Below, piece by piece: positions 61,264 through 64,000 of a stretch of 64,000 bases of DNA. The notes beneath the pieces were generated by a model. It searched no databases and was not told the DNA's origin. It saw only the letters and a program-made list of their open reading frames with translations. The stretch comes from Candidatus Nitrososphaera gargensis Ga9.2 (GTDB lineage: Archaea; Thermoproteota; Nitrososphaeria; Nitrososphaerales; Nitrososphaeraceae): NCBI RefSeq assembly GCF_000303155.1, contig NC_018719.1, positions 1,116,001-1,180,000 on the forward strand, given 5' to 3'. Each line of letters opens with the position of its first letter. Within the stretch, counting starts at the first letter, position 1. The position numbers and the translations under genes were made by a program.

Positions 61264-61490
61264 TTAACCTTGGTGACAGGGGGAGATGCATCGCGCATAA
61301 GCTCCGTGTTGCAGACGGCTGCACCCGCGTACTACGAGTGAATTGCCGGGTAGGATTTGCGATCCGATGTCAACCAGCCTATTGTCCTCCGTGAAACCGT
61401 CTGGGAAACTGGCGGCATGTGTCTGCAGCATTAAGTTTGGAAGGATAAGCCCACAAGCTTTAGCCATTGGGTAGTTGACTCTCAAAAACC
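61264..61490 (+). ncRNA. Possible TnpB-associated omega-RNA/right-end relic
   Basis: A structured, gene-free stretch from about 61264 that ends in AAGCCCACAAGCTTTAGCC followed by ATTGGGTAGTTGAC. The last part has the form of an IS605/IS1341 right end (stem, TTTAG loop, GGGTAGTTGAC). The 170 nt before it (CGCGTACTACGAGTGAATTG, CGTCTGGGAAACTGGCGGCA) have the look of the 3' non-coding segment that TnpB uses as guide RNA. No tnpB coding sequence is recognisable upstream. The final stem has decayed to four pairs plus two. The assignment rests on pattern memory, not a search. Confidence 0.4.
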
Positions 61491-61562
61491 CATTGCAGAA
61501 TTGGGCGAATACTTGAGGCGCTAGCAAATTCCGCTGTGAGCAGTAGGATATCAAAAAGGTTA

Positions 61563-61639
61563 GGATCACCATGTGTCTAATTGGGCTGCAGTTTTGCCAG
61601 CAACAGCCTACCAAAGGGTCCTCGACGACATGGTGATCC
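61563..61639. repeat. 77-nt palindrome
   Basis: GGATCACCATGT (61563-61574) pairs perfectly with ACATGGTGATCC (61628-61639). Inside, GGCTG and CAGCC can pair. A further hairpin (AAGGCCAAT-C-ATTGGTCTT) lies 10 nt downstream. No gene is visible between 61120 and 61822. The rest of this stretch shows nothing more that I can name. Confidence 0.7.
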
Positions 61640-61822
61640 CTGATGGACAAGGCCAATCATTGGTCTTGCTAGACGTTGCTGAGACGGTAGTTGTGTAGTA
61701 TGATAGTTGATGTTAAAGATGTTAAGAATGTCGGTTGCTGATTGCTCAAAAGGGTTCTTGAAATTTAAGAGGGGGATTGTATCTACTTTTAACTTATTAT
61801 TATCATCAAGGAATTTTTACAA

Positions 61823-61984
61823 ATGGGATTCCTAGACAGGTTCAAGAAGAGAAAGGCAGAAACGGCAAGCACGGCAACAACACAAGAAGCAAAATCGCAA
61901 CAGCAATCACCATCATCATCAACAACAACGGCTGGAAAGCGGATCAAAAAGTACACATCTGATGGCAAGCCTATTTATGATTAA
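61823..61984 (+). CDS. Small Gln/Ser-rich protein with a C-terminal RIKKYTSDGKPIYD motif
   Basis: Fifty-three residues from ATG 61823: MGFLDRFKKRKAETASTATT, a Gln/Ser/Thr linker, then KRIKKYTSDGKPIYD. The tail parallels RRIKKFKSDGTPVYE at the end of the gene at 40060, so two otherwise different small proteins share it. It has no membrane helix but starts with an amphipathic segment. Function unknown. Confidence 0.6.
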   Translation: MGFLDRFKKRKAETASTATTQEAKSQQQSPSSSTTTAGKRIKKYTSDGKPIYD

Positions 61985-62231
61985 TAGCACCTAGCCCAAT
62001 TTCCCTTTATTTTGATGCAAACTCTCTCATCACGGATCCTTTGCTTTCTGTTCGTCACTTGCTGTTCAAAAATGTTTCAGATCGATGTTCAGATCAAAGA
62101 AATTAAAAACTATTGCATCTATTTCCATTCAATTTTGCAATCAAAGCAGTAACAAGCTGTTTGTGATTTCACTACACAAGGTTTATAGCTGCTGCAGGTC
62201 TTGCGATCAGGAGTCGGTCGATATTATTGTT

Positions 62232-62390
62232 ATGAGTAATAATGATGTTCAACAACAGCAGCAAATTCTAAAGGATGGGATTGAAGATGAAATCTGTGAC
62301 AAGTGTCGAAAAGAAAAGGCCGAGCTCTTTCAGTTAACAGGCGAGTATTGTTTGAAATGCTGGCAGATTATGACTCACCCGGAAATCTAG
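62232..62390 (+). CDS. Small zinc-ribbon protein
   Basis: Fifty-two residues from ATG 62232: MSNNDVQQQQQILKDGIEDE, then ICDKCRKEKAELFQLTGEYC followed by LKCW. Two Cys-x-x-Cys pairs form one zinc site. A longer frame back to 62085 exists but has no matching character. Confidence 0.6.
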   Translation: MSNNDVQQQQQILKDGIEDEICDKCRKEKAELFQLTGEYCLKCWQIMTHPEI

Positions 62391-62508
62391 ATGCAGCATT
62401 CAATGCCTCAATTATTCACAGAACTTTAAAGGGACATGGTGCAATTAACGTTGCCTTTAACCCGATAACAATAACAACTATATGAGATAAAGCGGGCCCA
62501 GAGGTACC

Positions 62509-62526
62509 CGAACCCGGATGGGTTCG
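62509..62526 (+). terminator. Strong hairpin CGAACCC-GGAT-GGGTTCG
   Basis: Seven perfect pairs with a four-base loop in a gene-free gap between the zinc-ribbon gene and the convergent two-helix membrane gene. It could end transcription or be the T-arm scar of a lost tRNA (GGGTTCGAGCC follows). No U-run follows, so the terminator reading is weak. Confidence 0.35.
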
Positions 62527-62603
62527 AGCCACAAGTTGATTGATAAATTCAAAGATATCCAAAGGCAATCCGTAAACAACTCTTTCTTGTCAGTACTCTG
62601 GCA

Positions 62604-62978
62604 TTAATTGGGACTACTCTTTCCTTCATCGCTTTTCTCAAAATCAAGAAGGTCTTCAAGCTCTTTCTGCCTTTCCTTGTACAGCCGGAATTTTCGTAAC
62701 CACTTTGAAAAGACCATCCACTGTCTGATGCCGACGGCTAGCCATGCTACAAAACCCACGCCTCCTATGATTACGATGTATCTGCCGACACCGGCAGTTG
62801 TTTGTGACAGAAAGCCAATGTACGCTATTATCGGCACGATGATGACGAAAGAGATAACCATTATGATTATTATCTTCCTGTTAAAATCCAGCTGCCGAAT
62901 GACATTGTCTATCATCTCGGGCAAGTTCTCGGGTTCTGTCCCCTTCTTGCTTCTACCGCCATCGGTCATGTCACTCAT
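62604..62978 (-). CDS. Two-helix membrane protein
   Basis: The 124-residue protein has a polar N-terminus, two membrane helices (IIIIMVISFVIIVPIIAYIG and YIVIIGGVGFVAWLAVG) and a basic-acidic C-terminal coiled segment (WLRKFRLYKERQKELEDLLD). ATG start. It follows the winged-helix gene on the same strand, 39 bp downstream, and may be its partner in membrane signalling. Confidence 0.7.
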   Translation of the reverse strand: MSDMTDGGRSKKGTEPENLPEMIDNVIRQLDFNRKIIIIMVISFVIIVPIIAYIGFLSQTTAGVGRYIVIIGGVGFVAWLAVGIRQWMVFSKWLRKFRLYKERQKELEDLLDFEKSDEGKSSPN

Positions 62979-63017
62979 TAATCGATCCTCCGCTTCTTTT
63001 AACCGTGTTACCTGCTT

Positions 63018-63314
63018 TCATTTCTTGTCTTCACTCCTTGGAAACAGGAGTTCATATGGTTCGAATATTTTCTTTGCAATCTCTCTCCCCTTTTCTGAAA
63101 CCTTGTACTTGATTATCCTGTTCTGCTCTCCCCACGGCTCTTCAAACCTGATTATCAGCCCCTTTTCCACCAGCTCATCGATTATGGGCTTGTGTTGGAC
63201 ATTGTTCAGGCGGCAGGAGCTCATGAGCTGGCTCTGGTTGAGCTCTCCGCGCTGGCTTAGTTGCAATATGATGTCCATTCTCATGTAAATTCTATCTCTG
63301 TGTGCGTGTACCAA
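63018..63314 (-). CDS. Winged-helix DNA-binding protein
   Basis: The 98-residue protein is a single winged helix: IYMRMDIILQLSQRGELNQS, QLMSSCRLNNVQHKPIIDEL, VEKGLIIRFEEPWGEQNRII, KYKVSEKGREIAKKIF. It resembles the short archaeal HTH_45/PadR-like regulators. The start is TTG 63314, with ATG 63284 or 63278 as alternatives. Directly upstream of the two-helix membrane gene. Confidence 0.8.
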   Translation of the reverse strand: MVHAHRDRIYMRMDIILQLSQRGELNQSQLMSSCRLNNVQHKPIIDELVEKGLIIRFEEPWGEQNRIIKYKVSEKGREIAKKIFEPYELLFPRSEDKK

Positions 63315-63459
63315 TTTGACTCAATTGCCGGAGGCATTTTGATGCATGGCTAACACAGCCCTTTATTTGTTCATACCCACAGTCTATTAAGTATGCACGT
63401 AACTAAACTACGTAGGATGGGTAAACAAGGGTTAAAACAAAAATTAGATTACTCTTGCC

Positions 63460-63867
63460 ATGGTCAAGAAAAATGTCGTAGTGATTGCATCAGTTGTGAT
63501 AGCTGGTGCTATCGTGGCTACGTACGTTCTATCAGGCAGCATGAATATGGGGGTTGAAGGGTCTGGAAATAGGCAAGAGCCTGTTACCCCAATCCCCGAA
63601 AATTCAACAGTAGTGAAAATAGTCGCCAACGCCGGAAGCAACTCGTTCAGCCCGAATCCTGCAGAGGTCAAGGTCGGCGAGACCGTAACGTGGGTAAACG
63701 ATGACTCTGGTGGACATACTGTAACTTCAAAGGATGGCGTTTTTGATTCCGGCATGATAGGAAAGGGACAGTCATTTAGCTTCACCTTTGACAAAGCAGG
63801 CGAATACCAGTACTTTTGCGAGCCCCATCCAAACATGGTAGGCACTGTGGTGGTGACAGAAAGCTAA
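63460..63867 (+). CDS. Exported plastocyanin-like blue copper protein
   Basis: The 135-residue protein has a signal anchor (VVVIASVVIAGAIVATYVLS) and one cupredoxin domain: SFSPNPAEVKVGETVTWVND, the ligand His in SGGHTVTSKD, and YFCEPHPNMVGTVVV with Cys, His and Met. The site is complete. ATG start. It overlaps the next gene by one base (TAATG), so they are co-transcribed. Confidence 0.92.
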   Translation: MVKKNVVVIASVVIAGAIVATYVLSGSMNMGVEGSGNRQEPVTPIPENSTVVKIVANAGSNSFSPNPAEVKVGETVTWVNDDSGGHTVTSKDGVFDSGMIGKGQSFSFTFDKAGEYQYFCEPHPNMVGTVVVTES

Positions 63868-64000
63868 TGCAGAGTGCAACTAAATCCCGCCCGCGTGGAG
63901 CAACAATAGCTGCAACTGTCAGCATAATCGGTGGAATTGCCGGGCTTTTTTTCGGAATTGGGTTTATTGCCCAAGATGCCTTATTGCATCCGCTTATAGA
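63867..64000 (+). CDS. Membrane protein, truncated by window edge
   Basis: The ATG shares its A with the TAA of the cupredoxin gene. The first 44 residues are a basic start (MQSATKSRPRGATIAATVS) and a membrane helix (GGIAGLFFGIGFIA). The rest is outside the window. Being coupled to a plastocyanin gene, it may belong to an electron-transfer or copper-handling unit. Confidence 0.6.
   Translation, partial: MQSATKSRPRGATIAATVSIIGGIAGLFFGIGFIAQDALLHPLI

Noticed and set aside
61264-61656. 130-residue minus-strand frame in the gene-free region
   Set aside because: Composition is irregular, the frame overlaps palindromes and the IS605-type end, and nothing resembles a known domain.

Overview
The window looks like a chromosome segment from a terrestrial ammonia-oxidising thaumarchaeon (Nitrososphaerales, probably Nitrososphaera or a close relative). 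This is inferred from gene content. Clearly archaeal genes are pelota, the proteasome beta subunit, diphthine synthase, TrmB and DtxR regulators, a tetraether-synthase-type radical SAM enzyme and an intron-containing tRNA-Gln. Thaumarchaeal hallmarks are the LysW-dependent lysine/arginine genes, a cytochrome b/Rieske/blue-copper respiratory cluster and many tiny zinc-finger proteins. Promoters are mostly a TATA box 20-30 nt upstream of the start, suggesting leaderless mRNAs, and TTG/GTG starts are common.

Layout. 1-9.5 kb: a Kef-type antiporter (cut by the window edge), a decayed beta-propeller gene, a glycan-rich secreted protein, an OGG-type glycosylase, an AbrB-tailed protein, a hydrolase, a broken TnpB element, and a segment of broken genes enclosed by 57-bp inverted repeats. 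9.5-13.3 kb: complex III-like operon (Rieske, cytochrome b, cupredoxin) and a pentapeptide-repeat protein. 13.3-19.5 kb: amino-acid biosynthesis (homocitrate synthase, LysW, LysX, LysK, ArgH) running into a diphthine synthase-DUF357 fusion. 19.6-25.9 kb: tRNA-Gln and two divergent genes inside 75-bp inverted repeats, then CutA, pelota and two metal/sugar-type regulators. 26-36.6 kb: the putative tetraether synthase, a second Rieske gene, an M3-type peptidase, psmB, a dead cupredoxin gene, leuCD and a PurF-like protein lacking its key cysteine. 36.6-40.7 kb: nucleotidase, tRNA-Pro with a possible att scar, an NnrS-like membrane protein and several very small basic or zinc-finger proteins.

40.98-55.35 kb is the most distinctive part: a surface-glycan or small-molecule island. 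It holds a UDP-sulfoquinovose synthase homologue, an intact and a degenerate PIG-L deacetylase side by side, two ATP-grasp ligases, a PHP hydrolase, a BshC-like protein (the bacillithiol cysteine-adding enzyme family) with an inserted zinc ribbon, a membrane GT2 polysaccharide synthase, and two extracytoplasmic proteins sharing a TIM-barrel-like glycosidase domain. The combination of BshB-type and BshC-type enzymes in an archaeon suggests an undescribed pathway that condenses an amino acid with a deacetylated amino sugar, or a modified surface polysaccharide.

55.4-64 kb: hypothetical genes, ferritin-like DUF892 genes (one intact, one dead), PRC-barrel-like proteins, a frameshifted isochorismatase, a TnpB-less IS605-type right end resembling an omega-RNA, several strong palindromes and a plastocyanin-like protein. 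Many secreted or redox genes here are dead copies beside live paralogues, so this stretch is turning over quickly.
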